Shown here: piece by piece, positions 9,412-16,734 of the stretch | How positions within the stretch are numbered: the stretch's first letter is position 1 | Layout of the letters: each line of letters opens with the position of its first letter | From: Perlucidibaca sp. | GTDB lineage: Bacteria; Pseudomonadota; Gammaproteobacteria; Pseudomonadales; Moraxellaceae | Direction of reading: 5' to 3' | DNA: 64,000 bases | NCBI GenBank assembly: GCA_023265995.1 | Contig: JAHFSA010000006.1 | Location: forward strand, 152,005-216,004 | Made by a program: the position numbers and the translations under genes | The notes under the pieces: generated by a model | Databases searched by the model: none | What the model saw: the letters and a program-made list of their open reading frames with translations, nothing else | Told to the model about the DNA's origin: nothing

Positions 9412-10448
9412 GACCGCAGGTTGCGCCGCACCTGCGCCGGGCGCTGCCCGGTGATACGCGTGAAGGCATGATGAAAGGCGCTGCGACTGCTGTAGCCCAG
9501 GCTGGTGACAATTTCATCGGTGCTGCAACCCCGGGCTATGAGGTCGCAGGCGACATGCGCCTGGACCTGACCGCGCAGCCGGTTGAATGACAGGCCTTCC
9601 TGGTTGAGATGGTGCTGCAGCGTGCGCTGCTTGATGCCCAGCGCCAGGGCGATATCGGGCAACCCCGCCCGCCGCCCGCTCTCGACATGCTCCAGCAGCA
9701 CGTCCACCACCCGGCTGGGCTGATGGTCGATGACGCAGTCCTGCTGCAGGATGACATCGAGGATGCGTTGCAGGGCATCCTCCATGCCGGCCGAGTAATT
9801 CGGCGCTTCACGCGCCAGCATGCGGCTGTCGCCGCGCACTGCCAGCCACTCCTCGTCAACCTGCAGCGGCACCTGCCATGCCGACAGCTCGGGATGGCTC
9901 TGGATCAGGGCCGAGGGCAGCCTGACCTCGTGCACGCGCGCACCATCCTGTTCCTGCCCGGGAAAGCGCTGCAACAGATTGATGACGAATCCGGAGAGGA
10001 TGAGCTGGTGGCAATGGCGGGCACTTGCGCGGACATGGCTGATACGCAGGCGAGCCAGGCAGCTGCCGTCTTCCATCAGCTCCATTTCTCCCGCGTAGCC
10101 AGGATGCATATGCGGCAGATAGCGAAGCAGATACTCACCGGCTGCGCCCAGGGTCTGCTTGGCGCTGAGCACCGGACCATGCCCCATGACCCTGTCGAAA
10201 TCCAGCACCAGCATGGCGACAAACAGTCCCCGGCCCTTGTCTTTCAGGTGCCGTTCCACCGCCAGCAGCAGGCGATCAAGCTGATACAGGGTGAGCGAAG
10301 GTGGCAGCCCCCGGGGCCTGGCGATATCGAGCAGAGCCGCGCGAGCCAGTTCATCAAAGCTGATGTCCTCGGCACGGCAACATTGTTGCACCATGCTCAA
10401 CCAGAGCTGTGTCTGCAGTGCGGTCAGGCTTTCAGACATGGTACTCAT
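9357..10448 (-). CDS. AraC family transcriptional regulator
   Basis: A 363-residue regulator of the arabinose-binding-domain-fused class (OruR/ArgR/Irr-like architecture). A long N-terminal sensor domain occupies residues 1-240. A C-terminal AraC double HTH follows at about 255-345, including Gly-Ile-Lys-Gln-Arg-Thr-Leu-Gln-His-His-Leu and the second-HTH signature Leu-Gly-Tyr-Ser-x-Arg-Ser-Ala-Phe-His-His-Ala-Phe. A second in-frame ATG at 10439 is an equally plausible start, with AGGT about 10 bases before it. Convergent and overlapping with the efflux channel gene. Whether it controls the pump or the downstream paralog is unknown. Confidence 0.88.
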   Translation of the reverse strand: MSTMSESLTALQTQLWLSMVQQCCRAEDISFDELARAALLDIARPRGLPPSLTLYQLDRLLLAVERHLKDKGRGLFVAMLVLDFDRVMGHGPVLSAKQTLGAAGEYLLRYLPHMHPGYAGEMELMEDGSCLARLRISHVRASARHCHQLILSGFVINLLQRFPGQEQDGARVHEVRLPSALIQSHPELSAWQVPLQVDEEWLAVRGDSRMLAREAPNYSAGMEDALQRILDVILQQDCVIDHQPSRVVDVLLEHVESGRRAGLPDIALALGIKQRTLQHHLNQEGLSFNRLRGQVQAHVACDLIARGCSTDEIVTSLGYSSRSAFHHAFTRITGQRPAQVRRNLRSQLPEPPCAGKAPPPRAL

Positions 10449-10530
10449 TACCTGATTAGTCCATTAGCTCAAATACTAGTAATTAATTGCCTCACAGGCA
10501 AGTCAGTCCGTCCTTCCGGACGCTTCCCAC

Positions 10531-10553
10531 GACAGTCGCCGACTGTGTATAAA
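10531..10553 (+). promoter_or_regulatory. Candidate promoter/operator of second 11-residue-repeat gene
   Basis: The inverted repeat ACAGTC-GCC-GACTGT (10532-10546) lies directly before a -10-like TATAAA (10548-10553). A weak -35 TTCCCA sits at 10524-10529. The 10-mer CTGTGTATAA (10543-10552) and the GACAG-YCGCC-GACTGT pattern recur before the paralogous gene at 1985. The predicted start near 10560 rules out the in-frame ATG at 10553. Confidence 0.4.
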
Positions 10554-10579
10554 TGGCCTACCGCTACACGGACCCGGAT

Positions 10580-11614
10580 ATGACTGACGACACGCCTGAC
10601 ACGCCCGACCTGCCCGAGCCCTCGAAGAGCGCCGAAGCACCGGCCCCGCAACGCCGTCGGCGCGTCGAAATCCGTCTCGGTCGTGCCGTCGGACGCGCCC
10701 GCGATGTCGCCGGCAAGGCCGGTCTGGCGGCCCGCGAAGTCGTCGATGTGGCCAGCGAGACCGCCCGGGAAGTGGCCGGCATGGCCAGTGAAACGGCCAA
10801 GGGTGTCGCCGAAATCGCCAACGAGGCCGCCCGCTCGGCCCTGCAGATCGCCTCCGAGGGTGCCCAGGTCGTGGCCCAGCTGGCCGAGGATGGCGCCAAG
10901 GTCGCGGCCCAGATCGCCGGTGACACCGCCAAGGCCGCCGGTCAGATCGCCAAGGAAGTCGCGCTGCAAATGGCCCAGGCCTATCTGCGCAAATCCACGC
11001 TGACGCTGGCCCTGCCGGAAAGCCTGCTCAACAAGCAGCTGCGCCAGAAGCTGAAGAGCTCTCCAAACATAGACCACATCACCGTTTTCTGCGGCGACGA
11101 CCGTCTCACCGCTGCTGTTGACGGTCATCACAACCGTCTGGTGTACACGGTGGAGCTGGAATTTGACGTGCTCGAGTGCAAGATCTCGCGTGACGAGCAG
11201 TATCTGCGCGTGCGCCAGGTCGGCGAGGACCTCGATGCCCAGTTCCGTCAGACCAACATCGTCACCAACTGGGCCACGCGCCAGGTCGGACGCGGCGCTT
11301 TCTATGTCGCCAACCGGCTGCCGACGCGCTCGCCGGTGAACCAGATGCTGCAGAGCCTGCCCGGCGTGCGCCACGAGGGTCCGCGCCTGTGGCGCATCGA
11401 TCTGCAGAAGACCGCGCTGGTCGATTTCCTCAACAACCGCTCATGGATGGTCGAGAAGCTGCTCAGCCTCAGCGACCTCTCGGTGCTGCCCGGCCTGACC
11501 ACCCTCAAGGACAGTCAGGAGCTGCTGCTGCAGCTGGTCAACCAGTTCGAGATCCGCGACCTGCGCGTGCGTCCGGGTCGCCTGGAAGTGCTGGTCGGCA
11601 TCAACCCCGGCTGA
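10580..11614 (+). CDS. Amphipathic 11-residue-repeat protein, long paralog
   Basis: A 344-residue protein of unrecognised family, homologous to the product of 1985-2830. After a Pro/Asp-rich leader and a basic patch (Arg25-Arg28), residues 41-128 are eight consecutive, gap-free 11-residue units with the pattern [RK]-x-V-A-x-I-A-x-x-x-A. This gives a long 11/3 amphipathic helix with one Ala/Val/Ile face and one charged face. Residues about 133-344 are the conserved alpha/beta domain shared with the paralog (Cys-Gly-Asp-Asp-Arg-Leu, Asn-Arg-Ser-Trp-Met and a C-terminal beta segment). There is no signal peptide or membrane span. Similar repeats coat membranes or lipid droplets, or protect against drying (LEA-like); which applies here is unknown. 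The start is chosen downstream of the predicted promoter. Confidence 0.78.
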   Translation: MTDDTPDTPDLPEPSKSAEAPAPQRRRRVEIRLGRAVGRARDVAGKAGLAAREVVDVASETAREVAGMASETAKGVAEIANEAARSALQIASEGAQVVAQLAEDGAKVAAQIAGDTAKAAGQIAKEVALQMAQAYLRKSTLTLALPESLLNKQLRQKLKSSPNIDHITVFCGDDRLTAAVDGHHNRLVYTVELEFDVLECKISRDEQYLRVRQVGEDLDAQFRQTNIVTNWATRQVGRGAFYVANRLPTRSPVNQMLQSLPGVRHEGPRLWRIDLQKTALVDFLNNRSWMVEKLLSLSDLSVLPGLTTLKDSQELLLQLVNQFEIRDLRVRPGRLEVLVGINPG

Positions 11615-11637
11615 TGCCTGTCGCTGTGCTGCAGAAA

Positions 11638-11667
11638 TGAAAAGGGCTGCCTAGGCAGCCCTTTTCA
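11638..11667. terminator. Bidirectional terminator between convergent genes
   Basis: A perfect 30-base palindrome (15 + 15) with AAAA on one side and TTTT on the other. It sits between the convergent ends of the 11-residue-repeat gene (stop 11614) and the SRPBCC gene (stop 11683), so it can end transcripts from both strands. Confidence 0.9.
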
Positions 11668-11682
11668 TGACCCGGGTAACTA

Positions 11683-12114
11683 TCAGATGCCGTCCTTCGC
11701 CAGCTTCTTCAGACCCGAGCGGATCGAGCCTTCGAGGGCTTTCTTGACCACCCAGGCAGCACCCGGCAGCGCCGCGCCGAGGTCGATGGTGTAGTGCAGG
11801 CGCGAGCCGCCCTCGTAAGGGTAGAACTTCATCACGCCGTAGTGATCGTTGATCGGCCAGCCACCCTTGGTGATGGTGTATTCGATGAGCTGGTTGGGCT
11901 CGGCCTTGGTCACCGTCTCTTCCAGGGCGAGACCGGGCGCCATGATGATCTTGCGCACCGAGCCGACGCCGTTGACGCTGCCCTGGCCATCACGCACACG
12001 CTTGATTTTCGCCGGGAAGATGGCACCGAGATTTTCATGCTCGCTGAGGAAAGCATAGAGCTTCTCGACCGAGAACGGGAAAGCCTGAACCACTTCGATA
12101 CGCTGTTGAGCCAT
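11683..12114 (-). CDS. SRPBCC family (START-like) protein
   Basis: A 143-residue protein with the polyketide-cyclase/START-like signature. It has an N-terminal Phe-Pro-Phe-Ser-Val-Glu-Lys-Leu-Tyr-Ala-Phe-Leu strand-helix, a central beta sheet (Gly-Val-Gly-Ser-Val-Arg) and a long C-terminal helix ending in Leu-Lys-Lys-Leu-Ala. This fold forms a hydrophobic cavity that binds lipids or aromatic ligands; no ligand can be assigned. The start has AGGG about 7 bases upstream. It lies next to the 11-residue-repeat protein (convergent) and a lipase-like hydrolase (same strand, 87 bases downstream), so a lipid-related role is possible but not shown. Confidence 0.85.
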   Translation of the reverse strand: MAQQRIEVVQAFPFSVEKLYAFLSEHENLGAIFPAKIKRVRDGQGSVNGVGSVRKIIMAPGLALEETVTKAEPNQLIEYTITKGGWPINDHYGVMKFYPYEGGSRLHYTIDLGAALPGAAWVVKKALEGSIRSGLKKLAKDGI

Positions 12115-12201
12115 GACACCCTCTTCTGAAAATATGCGCAGTCAGATTGCGCAGACACCCGATAGTAGCCATAACCGGCAAAACCGACAAGCCATCTTGT
12201 C

Positions 12202-13155
12202 TCAGGTCAGCACATGCCGGTCCAGCGCCGCCATGACGCGCTCGCGCATGTCCTCGCGCTCGTTGGCGAGATGATGCGAGGCCCCCGGCAGCTCGATCAG
12301 ACTTTCCAGGAAGCTGTGGCGGCGCACGAAATCGACGTTGTAGCGCCAGTCCACCGTGACGTCCTCCAGGCCCTGCACCACGGTCAGCGGAAAACGGCAG
12401 GCCGGCAGCGTCTGCAGGCGGGCCTCCCAGCGGATGGCGCTGTCGACCCAGCGCATGGGCAGCTCGCGCGCCTGCAAGGGGTCGCGATGCCAGACCAGGT
12501 CAATGAAGTCGTCATCACTGCTGCTGCGCCGGAAATGCCGTGGAATGACGCGGCGGAAACGCCCCATGAGCTGATAGCTGAGCTTGACCTTGCGCCACTG
12601 CGCGATGCGCACCAGCGGCGCCCAGAGCTGGATGCGCTGGAACTGCGGGCGCCGGCCCTCGGCCAGCGACGACAGCACGTGATCGAGCAGGATGCCACCG
12701 CCGGTGCTCTGCCCGACCGCGACCCAGGGGCCGGGCAGTTGCGGCTTGAGCAGAGTCAGGACATCGCGCAGCACTTCCTGGTAATGCGAGAAATCCTCGA
12801 TGTCGCCAATGGCACCGGACGACAGGCCATGTCCGGGCAGGTCGTAGGCCAGCACGGCGTAGCCGCGTTGCAGACCGCGCCGTATGGCGTGCACGAACAG
12901 GCCGACATGATCGAAATAGCCATGCAGCACCAGCAAGGTGCCGCGCGGTGGTCGTGCCGGCAGGAAGACATGGGTGGCGATGTCGTAGCCATAGGCTTCG
13001 ACATGACCGAAGTAGTGCTGCATGCCCTCTTGCGAGAACGCATCCAGCCCGTAGAAGCGGCAATAGTCGGCGAGCACGCCGCGCACAGGCGCACGCACGG
13101 CGAGGTCCAGCGCCGGCATGGCGCGGCGCGCCTGATCAACGGAGAAAGCAGTCAA
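12202..13155 (-). CDS. Alpha/beta hydrolase, monoacylglycerol-lipase-like
   Basis: A 317-residue cytoplasmic alpha/beta hydrolase of the Hydrolase_4 (serine aminopeptidase S33/monoacylglycerol lipase) type. Visible elements are the oxyanion-hole motif Leu-His-Gly-Tyr at residues 77-80 and Tyr-Asp-Leu-Pro-Gly-His-Gly at 104-110. The nucleophile elbow is Gly-Gln-Ser-Thr-Gly (Ser150), the acid probably Asp265 in Gly-Leu-Glu-Asp, and the catalytic His 294 or 295 in Gly-Ala-Ser-His-His. Hydrolysis of a lipid ester is likely; the true substrate is unknown. It is transcribed toward the SRPBCC gene. Its 5' side abuts the fba operon terminator, so it has its own promoter. Confidence 0.85.
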   Translation of the reverse strand: MTAFSVDQARRAMPALDLAVRAPVRGVLADYCRFYGLDAFSQEGMQHYFGHVEAYGYDIATHVFLPARPPRGTLLVLHGYFDHVGLFVHAIRRGLQRGYAVLAYDLPGHGLSSGAIGDIEDFSHYQEVLRDVLTLLKPQLPGPWVAVGQSTGGGILLDHVLSSLAEGRRPQFQRIQLWAPLVRIAQWRKVKLSYQLMGRFRRVIPRHFRRSSSDDDFIDLVWHRDPLQARELPMRWVDSAIRWEARLQTLPACRFPLTVVQGLEDVTVDWRYNVDFVRRHSFLESLIELPGASHHLANEREDMRERVMAALDRHVLT

Positions 13156-13220
13156 CGTCCTGTCCTGGCAAACCGGGAATGGTCCGAGCTTACCGGGGAA
13201 TCACGAAAGCTGCATGCCTG

Positions 13221-13252
13221 AAAAGACAAAGGCCGCATCCGGAGATGCGGCC
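13221..13252 (-). terminator. Terminator of the tkt-epd-pgk-fba operon
   Basis: On the minus strand, a 9-bp perfect stem (13231-13239 with 13244-13252, loop of four) is followed by TTTGTCTTTT. It lies 28 bases after the fba stop codon. Confidence 0.88.
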
Positions 13253-13279
13253 CTGGCCGGGACGAAGCGCCGGGACGGC

Positions 13280-14344
13280 TTACTGCACCTGCTGGCGGAG
13301 CTCGCCGCGGATGTAGCGCTCGGTCATGGCATCGAGCGACAGCGAACGGATCTTGCTGGCCTGGCCGGCGCAGTTGAAGGCTTCGTAGCGATCGACGCAG
13401 ACATCACGCATGGCCACGATGGTGTCCTTGAAGAACTTGCGCGGATCGAATTCCGACGGGTTCTGCGCCATGTGGCGGCGGATGGCGCCGGTGGAGGCCA
13501 GACGCAGGTCGGTGTCGATGTTGACCTTGCGCACGCCGTGCTTGATGGCCTCGACGATCTGCTCGACCGGCACGCCGTAGGTTTCCTTGATGTCGCCACC
13601 GTACTGATTGATGATCGCCAGCCAGTCCTGCGGCACGCTCGACGAACCGTGCATGACCAGATGGGTGTTCGGGATGCGCTGGTGGATTTCCTTGATGCGA
13701 TCGATCGCCAGGATGTCACCGGTGGGCGGACGCGTGAACTTGTAGGCGCCATGCGAGGTGCCGATGGCGATGGCGAGGGCGTCAACGCCGGTGTCCTGGA
13801 CGAAGCGCGCGGCCTCTTCCGGATCGGTCAGCAGCTGCGAGTGGTCGAGCACGCCTTCGGCGCCAACACCATCCTCTTCACCGGCCATGCCGGTTTCCAG
13901 CGAACCCAAGCAGCCGATCTCGCCTTCCACCGAGACGCCGCAGGCATGCGCCATTTCGACGACGCGGCGGGTGACGCCGACGTTGTATTCGTAGCTGGTC
14001 GGGGTCTTGCCATCTTCACCCAGCGAACCATCCATCATGACCGAGCTGAAGCCGAGCTGGATGGAGCGCTGGCAGATCGCCGGCGAGGTGCCGTGGTCCT
14101 GGTGCATGACCACCGGGATCTGCGGGAACTCTTCGATGGCGGCCAGGATGAGGTGGCGCAGGAACGGCGCGCCGGCGTATTTGCGGGCACCGGCCGAGGC
14201 CTGCACGATCACCGGGGAATCGGTCTTGGCGGCCGCTTCCATGATGGCGCGCATCTGCTCGAGGTTGTTGACGTTGAAGGCCGGCACGCCGTAGCTGTGT
14301 TCGGCGGCGTGATCGAGCAGCTGACGCAGGCTGATGAGAGCCAT
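13280..14344 (-). CDS. fba: Class II fructose-1,6-bisphosphate aldolase
   Basis: 354 residues. It reversibly cleaves fructose 1,6-bisphosphate to glyceraldehyde 3-phosphate and dihydroxyacetone phosphate in the cytoplasm, for glycolysis or gluconeogenesis. The zinc/catalytic motif His81-x-Asp83-His84 (Met-His-Gln-Asp-His-Gly) is intact, as are the Gly-Glu-Ile-Gly second metal segment, the Gly-Thr-Ser-His-Gly phosphate/metal loop and Asn-Ile-Asp-Thr-Asp near residue 285. Length and motifs match the Calvin-cycle subtype of class II aldolases found in Pseudomonas and relatives; no RuBisCO gene is in view. GGAG lies 6 bases before the start. It is the last gene of tkt-epd-pgk-fba, separated from pgk by two GC-rich hairpins. 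Confidence 0.96.
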   Translation of the reverse strand: MALISLRQLLDHAAEHSYGVPAFNVNNLEQMRAIMEAAAKTDSPVIVQASAGARKYAGAPFLRHLILAAIEEFPQIPVVMHQDHGTSPAICQRSIQLGFSSVMMDGSLGEDGKTPTSYEYNVGVTRRVVEMAHACGVSVEGEIGCLGSLETGMAGEEDGVGAEGVLDHSQLLTDPEEAARFVQDTGVDALAIAIGTSHGAYKFTRPPTGDILAIDRIKEIHQRIPNTHLVMHGSSSVPQDWLAIINQYGGDIKETYGVPVEQIVEAIKHGVRKVNIDTDLRLASTGAIRRHMAQNPSEFDPRKFFKDTIVAMRDVCVDRYEAFNCAGQASKIRSLSLDAMTERYIRGELRQQVQ

Positions 14345-14357
14345 GTTTTTCTCCTGA

Positions 14358-14413
14358 GGGCCGCAGCGTGCGGCCCGCTATGCTGAATTCTGCCGGCCCC
14401 GCCATGCGGGGCC
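14358..14413 (-). repeat. Two GC-rich hairpins in the pgk-fba intergenic region
   Basis: Two perfect 8-bp hairpins: GGGCCGCA/TGCGGCCC (14358-14365 with 14369-14376) and GGCCCCGC/GCGGGGCC (14395-14402 with 14406-14413), each with a 3-base loop. No T-run follows either on the minus strand. They are more likely RNA-stabilising or processing structures, or attenuators, than full terminators. Confidence 0.6.
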
Positions 14414-14435
14414 GATGGTACTTGCTGCCTGCGGC

Positions 14436-15629
14436 TTACTGCTTGCCTGCGGCGGCTTCGAGCGCTGCCACGGCCGGCAGCACCTTGCCCTCGACGAACT
14501 CGAGGAAGGCACCGCCGCCGGTGGAAATGTAGGACACCTGGTCGGCGACGCCGTACTTGTCGATGGCCGCCAAGGTATCACCGCCACCGGCGATGGAGAA
14601 GGCGCTCGACTCGGCGATGGCCTTGCTCAGGGCTTCGGTGCCGGCACCGAAGGCATCGACCTCGAAAACGCCGACAGGGCCGTTCCAGAGGATGGTCCTG
14701 GCGGCCTTGAGCAGACCGGCGAACTGCGCAGCGGTATCCGGGCCGACATCGAGAATCATGTCGTTCGGGCCGACATCGGCGACGGCCTTGACCACCGGTG
14801 TGGCGGCCTGCACGAAAGCGAAGAAGTCCTCGATCGGGCCGGTCACTTCAGCCACCACAACGTCCGTCGGCAGCGGCACGCTGACCTTGGCGGCGATGGC
14901 TTTCGCCGTGTCGATGAGATCGTGCTCGCAGAGCGACTTGCCGACCGGGTAGCCGGCAGCGGCGAGGAAGGTGTTGGCGATGCCGCCACCGACGATGAGC
15001 TGGTCACAGAGGGTGCTCAGCGAGGTCAGCACGTCGAGTTTGGTCGACACCTTGGAGCCGGCGACGATGGCGGCCATCGGGCGCTCCGGCTTGTCCAGGG
15101 CCTTGCCCAGGGCCTCCAGTTCGGCGGCCAGCAACGGGCCGGCGGCAGCGACCTTGGCGAACTGCGCGACACCATGGGTCGAGCCTTCGGCGCGGTGGGC
15201 GGTACCGAAGGCGTCCATCACGAAGACATCGCAGAGCGCCGCGTACTTGCGCGTCAGCTCGTCGAGGTTCTTCTTCTCGCCCTTGTTGAAGCGCACGTTC
15301 TCCAGCAGCACGACCTGGCCCGGCTCGACAGCGACACCATCGAGGTAATCGGCAACCAGCGGCACGTTCTGGCCAAGCTTGGCGGACAGCCATTCGGCCA
15401 CCGGCTTCAGCGAGTTCTCCTCGCTGTATTCACCTTCGACAGGACGGCCGAGGTGCGAGCAGACCAGCACGGCGGCACCCTTTTCCAGGGCCAGCCTGAT
15501 GGTCGGCAGCGACGCCACGAGGCGGGCATCGGAACGGATGACACCGTTCTTGACCGGCACGTTGAGGTCTTCACGGATCAGCACGCGCTTGCCGCGCAGA
15601 TCGAGGTCGGTCATCTTGAGGACGGTCAT
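14436..15629 (-). CDS. pgk: Phosphoglycerate kinase
   Basis: 397 residues. It transfers phosphate between 1,3-bisphosphoglycerate and ADP. All family marks are present: Arg-Glu-Asp-Leu-Asn-Val-Pro (substrate loop), Ser-His-Leu-Gly-Arg-Pro, Leu-Leu-Glu-Asn-Val-Arg-Phe, the hinge with Gly-Ser-Lys-Val-Ser-Thr-Lys, and the C-terminal Gly-Gly-Gly-Asp-Thr and Ser-Thr-Gly-Gly-Gly-Ala nucleotide-binding loops. The start at 15629 has AGGAG 8 bases upstream, so the in-frame ATG at 15647 is rejected. It lies 60 bases downstream of epd and is co-directional with tkt, epd and fba, a conserved gammaproteobacterial order. Confidence 0.96.
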   Translation of the reverse strand: MTVLKMTDLDLRGKRVLIREDLNVPVKNGVIRSDARLVASLPTIRLALEKGAAVLVCSHLGRPVEGEYSEENSLKPVAEWLSAKLGQNVPLVADYLDGVAVEPGQVVLLENVRFNKGEKKNLDELTRKYAALCDVFVMDAFGTAHRAEGSTHGVAQFAKVAAAGPLLAAELEALGKALDKPERPMAAIVAGSKVSTKLDVLTSLSTLCDQLIVGGGIANTFLAAAGYPVGKSLCEHDLIDTAKAIAAKVSVPLPTDVVVAEVTGPIEDFFAFVQAATPVVKAVADVGPNDMILDVGPDTAAQFAGLLKAARTILWNGPVGVFEVDAFGAGTEALSKAIAESSAFSIAGGGDTLAAIDKYGVADQVSYISTGGGAFLEFVEGKVLPAVAALEAAAGKQ

Positions 15630-15689
15630 GGTCTTGCTCCTGTGCAATGTTCGTGTTCAGCCGCCCTGCCCGCTGGCAGGACGACGGCA

Positions 15690-16706
15690 TCAATCTCTTT
15701 CAAGGCTCGCGACCGCCACGCAAAGATCCAGCAGGCGGTTGGCATAGCCCCATTCGTTGTCATACCAGGCGAAGACACGGGCCTGGCTGCCGACCACTTC
15801 GGTCTGGGTCAGATCGAGGATCAGCGACTCGCTGCGATGGTTGAAGTCGGCGGAGACCAGCGGCTCGTCGTTGACGGCCATCCAGCCCTGCCCGCTGCCG
15901 GCGGCATATTCACGCAGGCCGGCATGGAGCGCGTCCAGCGTCAGCGGACGACTCATCTGCACGGACAGATCAATGGCCGCGACGTTGATGGTCGGCACGC
16001 GCAGCGAGTAGCCACCCAGGCGATCGGCCAGCGCCGGAAATATCTTGCGTGCCACACCGAGCGCGCTCGACGTGGTCGGGATCATGTTCTGCGCACCGGC
16101 ACGGCCACGACGCGGATCGCGATGGACGTGATCGAGCAGGACCTGATCGGAGGTATAGGCATGGATCTCGGTCATCAGCGCCGACTCGATGCCGCTCAGG
16201 CGCTCGAAGGCCTGCAGCAGCGGACAGAGCGCATGCGAGGTGCAGCTGGCGGCCGAGATGACGCGATGCTCGCGACGCAGGTCGCCGTGATTGACGCCAT
16301 GGACGACGATGGCATCGGCGGTGTCGAACGGCGCCGCACCGATGATGACGCGACCAGCGCCGGCATCGAGGTGACGCGCGGCCTGGGCATGGGCACGGAA
16401 CTGGCCGGTGCACTCGAGCACGACATCGACGACGAGATGGCGCCAGGGCAGCTTCTCGGGGTGCGGCTCGCTGTAGAGCGCGATGCGCTGGCTACCGACG
16501 CGCAGGACGTTGTCTTCCAGCACCACCTCGCCGGGAAAGCGGCCATGGGTGGTGTCGTAGCGCAGCAGATGCAGCAGTGCCTCGGGCTGGCCGATGTCGT
16601 TGATGGCGACGATCTGCAGCGGATGACGCTCACCCGCCTCGATCAGCGCGCGCAGCACATGGCGGCCTATGCGGCCGAAACCATTGATGGCAACGCGCAG
16701 TGTCAC
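15690..16706 (-). CDS. epd: Erythrose-4-phosphate dehydrogenase / GAPDH-like protein with altered active-site loop
   Basis: A 338-residue member of the GAPDH superfamily. The Rossmann start is Ile-Asn-Gly-Phe-Gly-Arg-Ile-Gly. The C-terminal half (Arg-Val-Pro-Thr-Ile-Asn-Val, Pro-Leu-Val-Ser-x-Asp-Phe-Asn-His, Trp-Tyr-Asp-Asn-Glu-Trp-Gly) resembles Epd more than glycolytic GAPDH. Its position between tkt and pgk is the classic epd location. Epd oxidises erythrose 4-phosphate to 4-phosphoerythronate for pyridoxal phosphate synthesis. Odd point: the nearly invariant Ser-Asn-Ala-Ser-Cys-Thr-Thr-Asn loop reads Ser-Ala-Ala-Ser-Cys-Thr-Ser-His here. The catalytic Cys is kept but the Asn is replaced by His. 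The catalytic His (His-Ala-Tyr-Thr) is kept. Substrate choice between E4P and G3P cannot be settled by eye. Confidence 0.85.
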   Translation of the reverse strand: MTLRVAINGFGRIGRHVLRALIEAGERHPLQIVAINDIGQPEALLHLLRYDTTHGRFPGEVVLEDNVLRVGSQRIALYSEPHPEKLPWRHLVVDVVLECTGQFRAHAQAARHLDAGAGRVIIGAAPFDTADAIVVHGVNHGDLRREHRVISAASCTSHALCPLLQAFERLSGIESALMTEIHAYTSDQVLLDHVHRDPRRGRAGAQNMIPTTSSALGVARKIFPALADRLGGYSLRVPTINVAAIDLSVQMSRPLTLDALHAGLREYAAGSGQGWMAVNDEPLVSADFNHRSESLILDLTQTEVVGSQARVFAWYDNEWGYANRLLDLCVAVASLERD

Positions 16707-16734
16707 GCCGTCAGCTCCAGCGGCCGGGGCCGGC

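Noticed and set aside
13280..14344. Calvin cycle operon suggested by the aldolase subtype
   Set aside because: No RuBisCO or phosphoribulokinase gene is in the window, and the same aldolase type is standard in heterotrophic Pseudomonas relatives.
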